From: Chitinophagaceae bacterium
GTDB lineage: Bacteria; Bacteroidota; Bacteroidia; Chitinophagales; Chitinophagaceae
Reading direction: 5' to 3'
Length of the DNA: 10,076 nucleotides
Assembly: GCA_947468255.1 (NCBI GenBank)
Contig: CANIMM010000093.1
Span: 1-10,076, forward strand
Under the pieces are notes generated by a model that saw nothing but the letters and a program-made list of their open reading frames with translations, did no database searches and was not told the origin of the DNA. Made by a program: the position numbers and the translations under genes. This document shows positions 1-6,091 of this stretch, one piece after another (the stretch's first letter is position 1; the number at the start of each line of letters is the position of its first letter).

Positions 1-31
1 CCTGTTTTATCATCACTCATAAAATAAAATT

Positions 32-391
32 ATGCACGAACTAGTTACAAAAATTGCTGAGCAAGCTGGCATCAGTACCGATCAAGCAAATACTGCGCTG
101 GAAACAGTAAAAACTTATGTAATAGAAAAATTTCCTATGATGGCAGGTGCCGTGGATAACCTTTTTGGGGCTTCGCAAGATTCAGCCTCTTCTGGTACAA
201 CCATACCACCGCCCGCTCCAGAACCTAAAGCCGAAGAGCACCCTATTATTGATAAAATTAATGAGGCACTTCATAGCGAAACCAGTCACAAAATGGAAGC
301 GTTTGCAATCAATGCAGTCAACAAAGCTGAAGATGCGATCGATGTGGTAAAAAACAAACTGAACAATTTACTGGGAGGGGATAAAAAATAA
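32..391 (+). CDS. Small helical protein of unknown function (119 aa)
   Basis: I cannot assign a function. The protein has three visible parts. Residues 1-46 form a predicted helical domain (MHELVTKIAEQAGIS... then KTYVIEKFPMMAGAVDNLFG), with a pattern like the small helical domains of DUF2267/DUF2780-type proteins. Residues about 47-70 are a low-complexity linker rich in Ser, Thr, Pro and Glu (TTIPPPAPEPKAEEHP). Residues about 71-119 form an amphipathic, Lys/Asp-rich helix ending in NKLNNLLGGDKK. There is no signal peptide or membrane segment, so a cytoplasmic location is likely. The ATG at 32 is preceded by an A-rich stretch without a Shine-Dalgarno site, which is normal for Bacteroidota. 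The reading frame has typical amino-acid use and ends at a TAA. It converges with the ComEA-like gene, 88 bp away. The DUF resemblance is from memory and tentative; that the gene is real is fairly sure. Confidence 0.75.
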   Translation: MHELVTKIAEQAGISTDQANTALETVKTYVIEKFPMMAGAVDNLFGASQDSASSGTTIPPPAPEPKAEEHPIIDKINEALHSETSHKMEAFAINAVNKAEDAIDVVKNKLNNLLGGDKK

Positions 392-479
392 AAGTTGGGC
401 AGCATCAGTTGTAATAGGATTGGCAATGGACTTCGCCAACTGAGAAGCCATTCCCGATTTTTTTCAATCATCCTAACTG

Positions 480-1433
480 CTATGGTGAACCAACCGTTAA
501 GTAAGGTGCTACCTTATTGAAAACATCCGCTGTAATGGTCATTATTTTCTTGATATCTTCCACTGCCAAAAAATTCCCATGCTGTAACCGATATCGAACA
601 ATTGCATTACTGATTGCATATCGGAGATAAGGATGTTTTTTCATCTCTTCAATATCAGCTGTATTGATATTTATTTTTGTTAGCGCAATATTGGAAATAC
701 TTAATTGTGGCTTTATTTTCTGAAAGGTTGAATCAGCCAATCCAAAAGTTTCTCCTATTTGCTCCACCGCATAAAACCCTCCGAGCTTATCCCTGAAATT
801 AATAATGCGTTGGGATAATTTGCTGCCAATCCCCGGCAACGAAATAAATGCAGCGGTATCTGCCTTATTGATATCAATAAAAGAAACTGAGTAAACAGCC
901 GCTCCAGGCAACTTTTTTTTAAATTCCTTTTCTTCTGAAAAACGAGTTGCTTGAAGATTTTGAATTTGAACATAGGGGATCAGGCGTTTTACCTCATCAG
1001 GATGAAGTCCCCATATTTTTCCGATATCCTCCCTTTTGTAAAATCGGCCGCCTTTGGATAAGAAATGCTGAATAGTAGCAATGGTGGTTTCCCTAAGGCC
1101 TAATCTTTTCCAATCGGATGAACTGGCTGTGTTTGGATCAAAATAAAACAACTCGCCTTTTGTAGGTTGATTGCTAACAGACCGATTGGATGATTGTATC
1201 AAATTCTCTCCTTCATTTCGGTTGCTGAATTGTTTTGTTTGAGCTGTTTGTTGTATTGAAAGAGAAGCAATCTCCTTTTTAAAAATTGCAGCATTGGTAG
1301 TCCCTGGCTTTATAAAAAAGGGATACAAAAAAGGAAGCCCAATAAAAAAAACTATTAGAAAAACCAACACGAGTATGCCGGTTCTTTCCTTCTTACTAAA
1401 ATTAAAATAATCAGCAATAAAATGCTTCCACAT
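480..1433 (-). CDS. Membrane-anchored helix-hairpin-helix (ComEA-like) protein
   Basis: 317 residues. The N-terminus is short and cytoplasmic-looking (KKER at 14-17), followed by one membrane segment at about 18-40 (TGILVLVFLIVFFIGLPFLY). A Ser/Gln/Asn-rich linker spans about 55-92. Three tandem helix-hairpin-helix modules follow. Module one (about 97-157) is degenerate. Module two (about 185-246) carries the canonical hairpin LPGIGSKLSQRII at 199-211, preceded by DINKAD. Module three (about 253-315) opens with NINTAD, but its hairpin reads HPYLRYAISNAIV. Each module ends in a similar F-x-x-x-E-D/Q-I...P-Y/Q-L tail, so they are internal duplications. ComEA proteins bind double-stranded DNA outside the inner membrane during uptake, and the topology here, with modules outside, would fit that. 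Many Bacteroidota carry such proteins without proven competence, so a DNA-uptake role is inference. The ATG at 1433 keeps the membrane anchor. It lies 69 bp downstream of the MBL-fold gene on the same strand, possibly co-transcribed. Confidence 0.85.
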   Translation of the reverse strand: MWKHFIADYFNFSKKERTGILVLVFLIVFFIGLPFLYPFFIKPGTTNAAIFKKEIASLSIQQTAQTKQFSNRNEGENLIQSSNRSVSNQPTKGELFYFDPNTASSSDWKRLGLRETTIATIQHFLSKGGRFYKREDIGKIWGLHPDEVKRLIPYVQIQNLQATRFSEEKEFKKKLPGAAVYSVSFIDINKADTAAFISLPGIGSKLSQRIINFRDKLGGFYAVEQIGETFGLADSTFQKIKPQLSISNIALTKININTADIEEMKKHPYLRYAISNAIVRYRLQHGNFLAVEDIKKIMTITADVFNKVAPYLTVGSP

Positions 1434-1469
1434 AACTTACCGGATGAGTTGCCAAATTAATAACTATCC

Positions 1470-1483
1470 ATTGCATTTGCAAT
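1470..1483. promoter_or_regulatory. 14-bp inverted repeat upstream of the ComEA-like gene
   Basis: ATTGCA (1470-1475) and TGCAAT (1478-1483) are perfect inverted arms around TT. The site lies 37-50 bases before the ComEA-like ATG, within the 69-bp gap to the MBL-fold gene. The symmetry and position fit an operator, but a match of this size in AT-rich DNA may be chance. Confidence 0.25.
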
Positions 1484-1502
1484 ACGCTTCTTGAGCAAAT
1501 AA

Positions 1503-2282
1503 CTAACCGAAAGAAAGCTGCATGCCATCATAGGCAAGCTCAATTCCATTGGGGAGATCACTATTTATCTCTTGGTGCTTACCCAACTGGTGGCTAACAT
1601 GGGTGAAATAAGCCTGGGGAACCTTTACTTCCTGAACAAGTTCCGTGGCCTCCCATAAAGTGAAATGGGAAAGATGTTTTTTATGTCGCAATGCATTTAA
1701 AATAAGTATTTCACTTCCTTTTATTTTTTCCTTCTCCGATTCTTCCATTCTATTGGCATCCGTAATATAGGTGAAGTTGCCGAAGCGAAATCCAAAAACC
1801 GGCATATGTAAGTGCCAAACCAAAATCGGTATCACCGGAATATCGCCGATTGAAAAAGGCGTAAGATCGATGGTGTTTAAATTTATCTGAGGAATACCAG
1901 GATATTTTTTATCCGTAAAAATATAATAGAATTCACGCTTCAATGACTCTTGGGTTAACGCATTGGCATACACTTCCATTGGATTACCCGAATTAAAAGT
2001 AAACGCTTTAACGTCGTCGAGCCCTGCAATATGATCCTTATGAGGATGGGTATATAAAACTGCATCCAATTTTTTCACTTGTTCACGAAGCATCTGATAG
2101 CGGAAGTCTGGCGTGGTATCTATCACAAAAGAAGTGGTGGCACTTTGCACCAAAATACTACTTCGCAAACGCTTGTCTTTTGTATCATCCGACATACATA
2201 CCCTGCAGTCGCAGGCTACCATAGGAACCCCACTACTGGTTCCAGTTCCTAAAAAAGTTATGGTTAATGGGGGGCACTGCAC
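1503..2282 (-). CDS. PhnP-like metallo-beta-lactamase-fold phosphodiesterase
   Basis: 259 residues, about the length of PhnP-type enzymes, which hydrolyse cyclic phosphodiesters such as phosphoribosyl 1,2-cyclic phosphate. The N-terminus FLGTGTSSGVP (10-20) is typical. The cysteine cluster C24-x-C26-x-x-C29 matches the structural zinc site of PhnP, with H231 (in THVSHQ) as the likely fourth ligand. The catalytic dinuclear site is visible as H79-x-H81-x-D83-H84, H157, D175 (YITDANR) and H228. The C-terminus (LPNGIELAYDGMQL) also follows PhnP. No phosphonate (C-P lyase) genes are nearby, so the substrate is probably another cyclic nucleotide or sugar phosphodiester, and I give no symbol. The start is a GTG at 2282; homologues begin just before the FLGTG strand, and no in-frame ATG lies nearby. 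It precedes the ComEA-like gene on the same strand. Confidence 0.88.
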   Translation of the reverse strand: MQCPPLTITFLGTGTSSGVPMVACDCRVCMSDDTKDKRLRSSILVQSATTSFVIDTTPDFRYQMLREQVKKLDAVLYTHPHKDHIAGLDDVKAFTFNSGNPMEVYANALTQESLKREFYYIFTDKKYPGIPQINLNTIDLTPFSIGDIPVIPILVWHLHMPVFGFRFGNFTYITDANRMEESEKEKIKGSEILILNALRHKKHLSHFTLWEATELVQEVKVPQAYFTHVSHQLGKHQEINSDLPNGIELAYDGMQLSFG

Positions 2283-2410
2283 AGCCCAAAAATAATCATT
2301 TGAAAATAAGGAATCTGAAAAAAATAAGGAACCGAGGGGTAATTAAGCAATCAATAGGCTGAAATAGCCATTTTAAGTTGAGTCATGAATCAGTAAACAA
2401 GGGGGGATTA

Positions 2411-2680
2411 TTATCTATCTTGGGCAAGACTCATCACTTCGTCATACATTTTTTGACTTTCATGGGTAAGCGAATCAAAATGGATATCCAATTGGGGTAA
2501 TAGGTCAATCAAGGTGTTAATCCTTCCTTCCGTCTGCAAAAATTTATTCAGCACCACCACCCTTTTTTCCTGTAGAATACAATAGCCACTTTGGAAATTG
2601 CCCCTTTCATACCGAATCACATATTTGCTTTCAGCGGCTACCTTTTCAATTTTATCTAATATATTTTGTGTGTATTTCAT
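2411..2680 (-). CDS. Conserved-looking small protein of unknown function (89 aa)
   Basis: No function can be assigned. The 89-residue protein begins with an amphipathic helix (KYTQNILDKIEKVAAES, 2-18). A central beta-rich block with IRYERGNFQSGYCILQEK at 22-39 and VVVLNKF at 41-47 follows, then GRINTLIDLLPQLDI (52-66) and a C-terminal helix. I recall proteins with the RYE(K/R)GNF-x-SGYC and VVVLNKF pattern as conserved in Bacteroidota, but could not search. There is no signal peptide or membrane segment. One cysteine (C34) is present. It lies downstream of porX on the same strand after a 228-bp gap, and 128 bp upstream of the MBL-fold gene, so it may be transcribed alone. The ATG at 2680 is the natural start. 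Confidence 0.8.
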   Translation of the reverse strand: MKYTQNILDKIEKVAAESKYVIRYERGNFQSGYCILQEKRVVVLNKFLQTEGRINTLIDLLPQLDIHFDSLTHESQKMYDEVMSLAQDR

Positions 2681-2908
2681 GACCTCAATACCTGAAATTC
2701 ATTTTAATGTTCAATATCTAGTGCAACTTCCTATTTATGACTAACAATAAAAAATAACTTTTTCAACAATCGTTGATAAATAAAACAGCTATTTATGCAA
2801 AAAAATGAATTTTAACACTTTGCCATTCTAGTATTTATTTTTTCTGAGCCCTGGTAAGCCATATTGGATTGACAAAAGGAAGGATTGGCAAGGCCTGTGG
2901 TGGATGAA

Positions 2909-4459
2909 TTACTTATTCGTCATCCTTATGATTGGCACAATCATTTCTTCCAAACTTACGCCGCCATGTTGAAAAGTGTTTTTATAATAATTTACAAAAT
3001 GATTGTAATTGTTAGGATAACAAAGAAAAAGGTCGCCCTTGGCAAAAATAAAAGAGGAATTAATAGTAGGGGTTGGCAATCCTGCATCTTTCGGATTTTT
3101 AAATGCCAACACCTCTTTTGGCTCATAATTTAAGTTTCGTCCGTGCTTGTAGCGCAGGTTGGCAGTAGTTTGCTTATCCCCTATCACTTTTGCAGGAGAT
3201 TTCACCCTCACACTTCCATGATCTGTACCTACTATCAAGGTTATTTTTTTGTCTGCAATTTTCTTTAAAGCCTGATGAAGGGGAGAATGTTCAAACCAAC
3301 TTTGTGTGATACTTCGATAACTGGTTTCATCACTCGCCAACTCCTTCAGTACTTCCATTTCTGTTCTTGCATGACTGAGCATATCAACAAAATTGTAAAC
3401 AATCACATTGATATCATTGGTGAGCATATTGTGAATATTATCCACCAGCTTTTGCCCATCTTGATGATTGGTAATTTTGGTATACGAATATTTCAGATCA
3501 GCTTTTCCCAGCCGCTTTAACTGGGCCTTTAAAAAATCTTCTTCAAACATATTTTTGCCACCCTCTTCCTCATCATTTTTCCATTGGGCGGGAAATGCTT
3601 TTTCTATATCGATCGGCAACATACCGGCAAAAATGGCATTACGTGCGTATTGGGTAGCAGTAGGCAAAATGCTGTAAAAAGTTTCCTCCTCATGAATGCG
3701 AAAACTTTCCGCCAAAATTGGTTGTATGATTTTCCATTGATCAAAACGCAGGTTGTCGATTAATACAAAAAAAAGCGGTGTGCCCTTTTCAACATGGGGT
3801 AACACTTTATACTTCATCAGGGTATGACTCATGATAGGCGCATCTGCAATTGTATTACCCACCCAGCTTGAAAAATTTTTGGAAACAAATTTAAAGAACT
3901 CTGTGTTGGCTTCTGTCTTTTGAGCTTGAAACACTTCCTGCATTTCGGGACTATCACTTTTTTTCATTTCCAACTCCCAATACACCAGTTTTTTATAAAT
4001 CTCCATCCACTCAATATAGTTGGGATTGCTGTTGAGCGCCATAAACAAACTACTGAATTCCTGCTGGTAGGCCGAGGTGGTTTTTTCAGCAACGAGCCTT
4101 TTATTATCAATCAGTTTTTTTAAGCTTAGCCATACCTGATTAGGATTTACCGGCTTAATTAAATAGTCACTGATTTGGGCACCAATGGCTTCGTCCATCA
4201 AATTTTCCGCCTCATTTTTTGTGATCAGTACTACTGGTAAATTACTATTTACTTCCTTAATTTGTTGAAGCGCTTGCAAGCCGGATATACCGGGCATGCT
4301 CTCGTCCATCAATACCACATCCACCACATTATTTTTTACAAATTCCACCGCATCAAAACCGTTCGTCTTGGTATGAACTTCATAGCCCTTATTTTCTAAA
4401 AATAATATTTGCGATGTAAGGTTTTCGATTTCGTCATCTACCCAAAGTATAATTGACAT
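2909..4459 (-). CDS. porX: PorX-like response regulator with PglZ output domain
   Basis: 516 residues. The receiver domain (1-120) is complete: acidic pair D8/D9, phospho-acceptor D52 (VVLMDESMPG), T80 and K102 (IKP). A helical linker (about 120-220) leads to a PglZ domain of the alkaline phosphatase superfamily. Candidate metal ligands and nucleophile are D235 (LIDNLRFDQW), T267/T269 (PTATQYARN; T269 by superfamily analogy), D359 and H363 (NFVDMLSH), D413-H414 (GTDHGS) and H498 (HGGVS). In Porphyromonas and Flavobacterium, PorX with the sensor PorY controls type IX secretion, and the PglZ domain has phosphodiesterase activity on oligonucleotides. All active-site residues are present, so this copy should be able to both receive phosphate and hydrolyse. 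No DNA-binding domain, PorY kinase or T9SS structural gene is in the window. The ATG at 4459 directly precedes the receiver strand SIILWVDDE. It is transcribed divergently from the HD gene. Confidence 0.92.
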   Translation of the reverse strand: MSIILWVDDEIENLTSQILFLENKGYEVHTKTNGFDAVEFVKNNVVDVVLMDESMPGISGLQALQQIKEVNSNLPVVLITKNEAENLMDEAIGAQISDYLIKPVNPNQVWLSLKKLIDNKRLVAEKTTSAYQQEFSSLFMALNSNPNYIEWMEIYKKLVYWELEMKKSDSPEMQEVFQAQKTEANTEFFKFVSKNFSSWVGNTIADAPIMSHTLMKYKVLPHVEKGTPLFFVLIDNLRFDQWKIIQPILAESFRIHEEETFYSILPTATQYARNAIFAGMLPIDIEKAFPAQWKNDEEEGGKNMFEEDFLKAQLKRLGKADLKYSYTKITNHQDGQKLVDNIHNMLTNDINVIVYNFVDMLSHARTEMEVLKELASDETSYRSITQSWFEHSPLHQALKKIADKKITLIVGTDHGSVRVKSPAKVIGDKQTTANLRYKHGRNLNYEPKEVLAFKNPKDAGLPTPTINSSFIFAKGDLFLCYPNNYNHFVNYYKNTFQHGGVSLEEMIVPIIRMTNK

Positions 4460-4485
4460 GCTTATTAATTGGTTTTAAATTGAAT

Positions 4486-4515
4486 GGCGACTCATCATTG
4501 GATGTCGCCTTTTTT
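4486..4515 (+). terminator. Terminator-like hairpin with T-run, rightward
   Basis: GGCGAC (4486-4491) pairs perfectly with GTCGCC (4504-4509) across a 12-base loop and is followed at once by six T residues (4510-4515). This is the form of an intrinsic terminator for rightward transcription. Its position is odd, because no plus-strand gene ends here; only the divergent porX start lies to its left. It could stop antisense transcription leaving porX, or a short RNA. Read leftward, the same hairpin would sit in the porX leader, 26 bases before its ATG, without a following U-run. Confidence 0.45.
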
Positions 4516-4562
4516 ATAAAATTTACAAATGCTTCCAGAAAATGTGCTACTGGCGGTAAAGC

Positions 4563-4618
4563 TAACGGTTAACAAACAGTTTGGGAGGGTTATTTGGAAA
4601 GCATGCAGCCAACCGTTA
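4563..4618. repeat. Inverted repeat TAACGGTT / AACCGTTA
   Basis: TAACGGTT at 4563-4570 is the exact reverse complement of AACCGTTA at 4611-4618, with 40 bases between. Inside the gap lies a smaller palindrome, CAAAC-A-GTTTG (4573-4583). This may be a pair of operator half-sites or the base of an RNA hairpin in a porX leader. An 8-bp match at this spacing could also be chance in a 314-bp spacer. Confidence 0.4.
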
Positions 4619-4651
4619 CCCTGATTTGCCCATCCGCTCAGCTGATCGCTA

Positions 4652-4659
4652 CAAATTTA
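4652..4659 (-). promoter_or_regulatory. Possible -7 box for porX (TAAATTTG)
   Basis: Read leftward, the sequence is TAAATTTG, an exact match to the Bacteroidota -7 consensus TAnnTTTG. Transcription would start near 4646 and give porX a leader of roughly 185 bases holding both inverted repeats. No good -33 TTTG box lies at the right distance, and the spacer is AT-rich, so chance is a real alternative. Confidence 0.25.
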
Positions 4660-4690
4660 ATTTTTTAATGTTATGCTACCCAGCTTTATT

Positions 4691-4698
4691 TAGCTTTG
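4691..4698 (+). promoter_or_regulatory. Probable -7 box of the HD-gene promoter (TAGCTTTG)
   Basis: TAGCTTTG matches the Bacteroidota -7 consensus TAnnTTTG exactly and lies 75 bases before the HD-gene ATG. Transcription would start near 4704, giving a leader of about 70 bases. The upstream -33 box is not evident; at the usual 19-21-base spacing I find no TTTG, only a T-run further up (4661-4666). Confidence 0.45.
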
Positions 4699-4773
4699 TG
4701 CATCTTTTAACAAAAAAGGAATTAGATTGATGGCTCAACGGCTGAACTAAATTCAAAAAGCAGAAAGTAACCA

Positions 4774-5955
4774 ATGTTATCGAGAAAAATAATCAATGAT
4801 CCGGTTTACGGATTTATCACCATTGACGATGAGCTCATCCTAAAAATTATTGCGCATCCCTATTACCAGCGACTTCGCCGCATTCACCAAATGGCGATGG
4901 CATTGCTGGTTTATCCGGGTGCGGTGCATACGAGGCTACACCACTCACTGGGTGCCTACCACCTCATGCGCAATGCGCTGCATGAATTGAAAAACAAAGG
5001 AGTAGAAATAACACCAGCCGAAGAACAAGCAGCCAAGATTGCTATATTATTGCATGATATTGGCCATGGCCCTTTTAGCCATGCATTGGAAAATGTGTTA
5101 CTAGAGGGGATGCATCATGAAACCATCTCCCTGCTGCTAATGAAGGAACTGAACAAGCAATTTGGTGGCCAATTGCAAATGGCCTTGGATATTTTTACCA
5201 ATGAATATCCGAAAAAATTCCTACACCAGCTCATTAGTGGCCAATTAGACGTTGACAGAATGGATTACCTTACCCGCGACAGTTTTTTTAGTGGTGTAAG
5301 CGAAGGGGTAATCGGATATGATCGGATATTGAAAATGCTAACCGTACACCATGGGGAGCTGATGGTAGAAGAAAAGGGGATTTATTCTATTGAGAAATTT
5401 TTGGTTTCCCGCCGCCTGATGTATTGGCAGGTATACCTTCACAAAACGGTGATTTGTGCCGAACAAATGCTGGTAAGAATTATCAAACGAGCCAAATACA
5501 TAAAAGCTCCCACCCAACTGCCACTCAACCAGTTTATCAATGAGCCCGCCGGCTCGGTAACACTTGAACAGTTTTGTACCCTTGATGATTATGATATTAT
5601 TTCGGCAATTAAAGGCTGGTGCAGCCATGAGGACAAAGTGCTGTCTTTTTTAAGCAAGGGTATCCTTAACCGTGAGCTACTGAAAGTGAAATATTTTGGC
5701 GAGCCGGTTGATAATAAATGGATAGTAGAAAAAACACAGGAAGCCATGCAAAAAATGGATATCAGTGCCGAAGATGCATCTTGGCTGGTATTTACCGGCG
5801 CTGCTTCGGGCAGCACCTATAATTTTGAAGACGAACGCATCAATATCTTATTTAAAGATGGATCGGTAAAAGATATCTCAGAAGTGGATGACGCACTGAT
5901 TAGTAAAAACCTGGGTGGAAAAATCAAGAAATATTATTTTTGCTATTTGCGATAA
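4774..5955 (+). CDS. HD-domain phosphohydrolase (SAMHD1/dGTPase-type)
   Basis: 393 residues. The N-terminus IINDPVYGFITIDD (6-19) and the PYYQRLRRIHQM segment (29-40) are typical of this HD family. Metal ligands are visible: H57 (RLHHSLG), H94-D95 (LLHDIGHGPFSH) and D161 within DVDRMDYLTRD (159-169). R162 and Y165 stand where SAMHD1 has Lys312 and Tyr315, which contact the dNTP. The family splits dNTPs to nucleoside and triphosphate, or hydrolyses other nucleoside phosphates; the actual substrate of the Bacteroidota branch is not clear to me. The C-terminal third (about 250-393) is less typical. In many Bacteroidota this gene leads the lpxD-lpxC/fabZ-lpxA cluster, and here it stands 5' of lpxC-fabZ, though lpxD is missing. 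A TAnnTTTG promoter motif lies 75 bp upstream. The ATG at 4774 fits the family start. Confidence 0.88.
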   Translation: MLSRKIINDPVYGFITIDDELILKIIAHPYYQRLRRIHQMAMALLVYPGAVHTRLHHSLGAYHLMRNALHELKNKGVEITPAEEQAAKIAILLHDIGHGPFSHALENVLLEGMHHETISLLLMKELNKQFGGQLQMALDIFTNEYPKKFLHQLISGQLDVDRMDYLTRDSFFSGVSEGVIGYDRILKMLTVHHGELMVEEKGIYSIEKFLVSRRLMYWQVYLHKTVICAEQMLVRIIKRAKYIKAPTQLPLNQFINEPAGSVTLEQFCTLDDYDIISAIKGWCSHEDKVLSFLSKGILNRELLKVKYFGEPVDNKWIVEKTQEAMQKMDISAEDASWLVFTGAASGSTYNFEDERINILFKDGSVKDISEVDDALISKNLGGKIKKYYFCYLR

Positions 5956-6063
5956 AAATGCTTGCAACAGAAAAAGATCGTATATTCCTTATAGTTATCA
6001 CTTAAACTGGTACTGATATTATTTCAAATCCCCTCACAAATAGTCGGGGCATAAAAAATTAAA

Positions 6064-6071
6064 TACCTTTG
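6064..6071 (+). promoter_or_regulatory. Probable -7 box of lpxC-fabZ (TACCTTTG)
   Basis: TACCTTTG matches TAnnTTTG exactly. Transcription would begin near 6077, about 15 bases before the ATG at 6092. That would place a possible TTG start at 6080 almost at the transcript end, which favours the ATG. No clear -33 TTTG is seen at the normal distance. It implies that lpxC-fabZ has its own promoter, apart from the HD gene. Confidence 0.4.
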
Positions 6072-6091
6072 CCAAAACTTTGAAAATACGC

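Larger units (their letters stand above)
4460..4773. other. Divergent intergenic spacer between porX and the HD gene
   Basis: The longest gene-free stretch in the window, 314 bp, lies between two divergent start codons, so it must contain the promoters of both porX (leftward) and the HD gene (rightward), unless porX is read from further away. I see a terminator-like hairpin with a T-run near the porX start, an 8-bp perfect inverted repeat spaced by 40 bases, a small palindrome inside that spacing, and a TAnnTTTG motif on each strand. I found no tRNA and no convincing small reading frame. Confidence 0.7.

Noticed and set aside
420..465. Possible terminator between the first two convergent genes (TTGGC / GCCAA stem and a later T-run)
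   Set aside because: The stem is only 5 bp with a 10-base loop, and the T-run starts about 17 bases after it, so it does not fit an intrinsic terminator.
2287..2294. TATTTTTG read leftward, matching TAnnTTTG before the MBL-fold gene
   Set aside because: It would start transcription at the GTG codon itself, and it sits in an A/T run where chance matches are likely.
2902..2925. GGATGA / TCATCC inverted repeat spanning the porX stop codon
   Set aside because: It overlaps coding sequence, has a 12-base loop and no T-run after it in the porX direction; it is not convincing as a terminator.
2885..3133. 82-codon plus-strand frame
   Set aside because: It lies opposite the conserved 3' part of porX, including the PglZ C-terminal motif, and has no recognisable domain.
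6031..6060. CCCC / GGGG pair upstream of lpxC-fabZ as a terminator for the HD gene
   Set aside because: Only four base pairs with a 12-base loop, followed by A residues rather than T residues.
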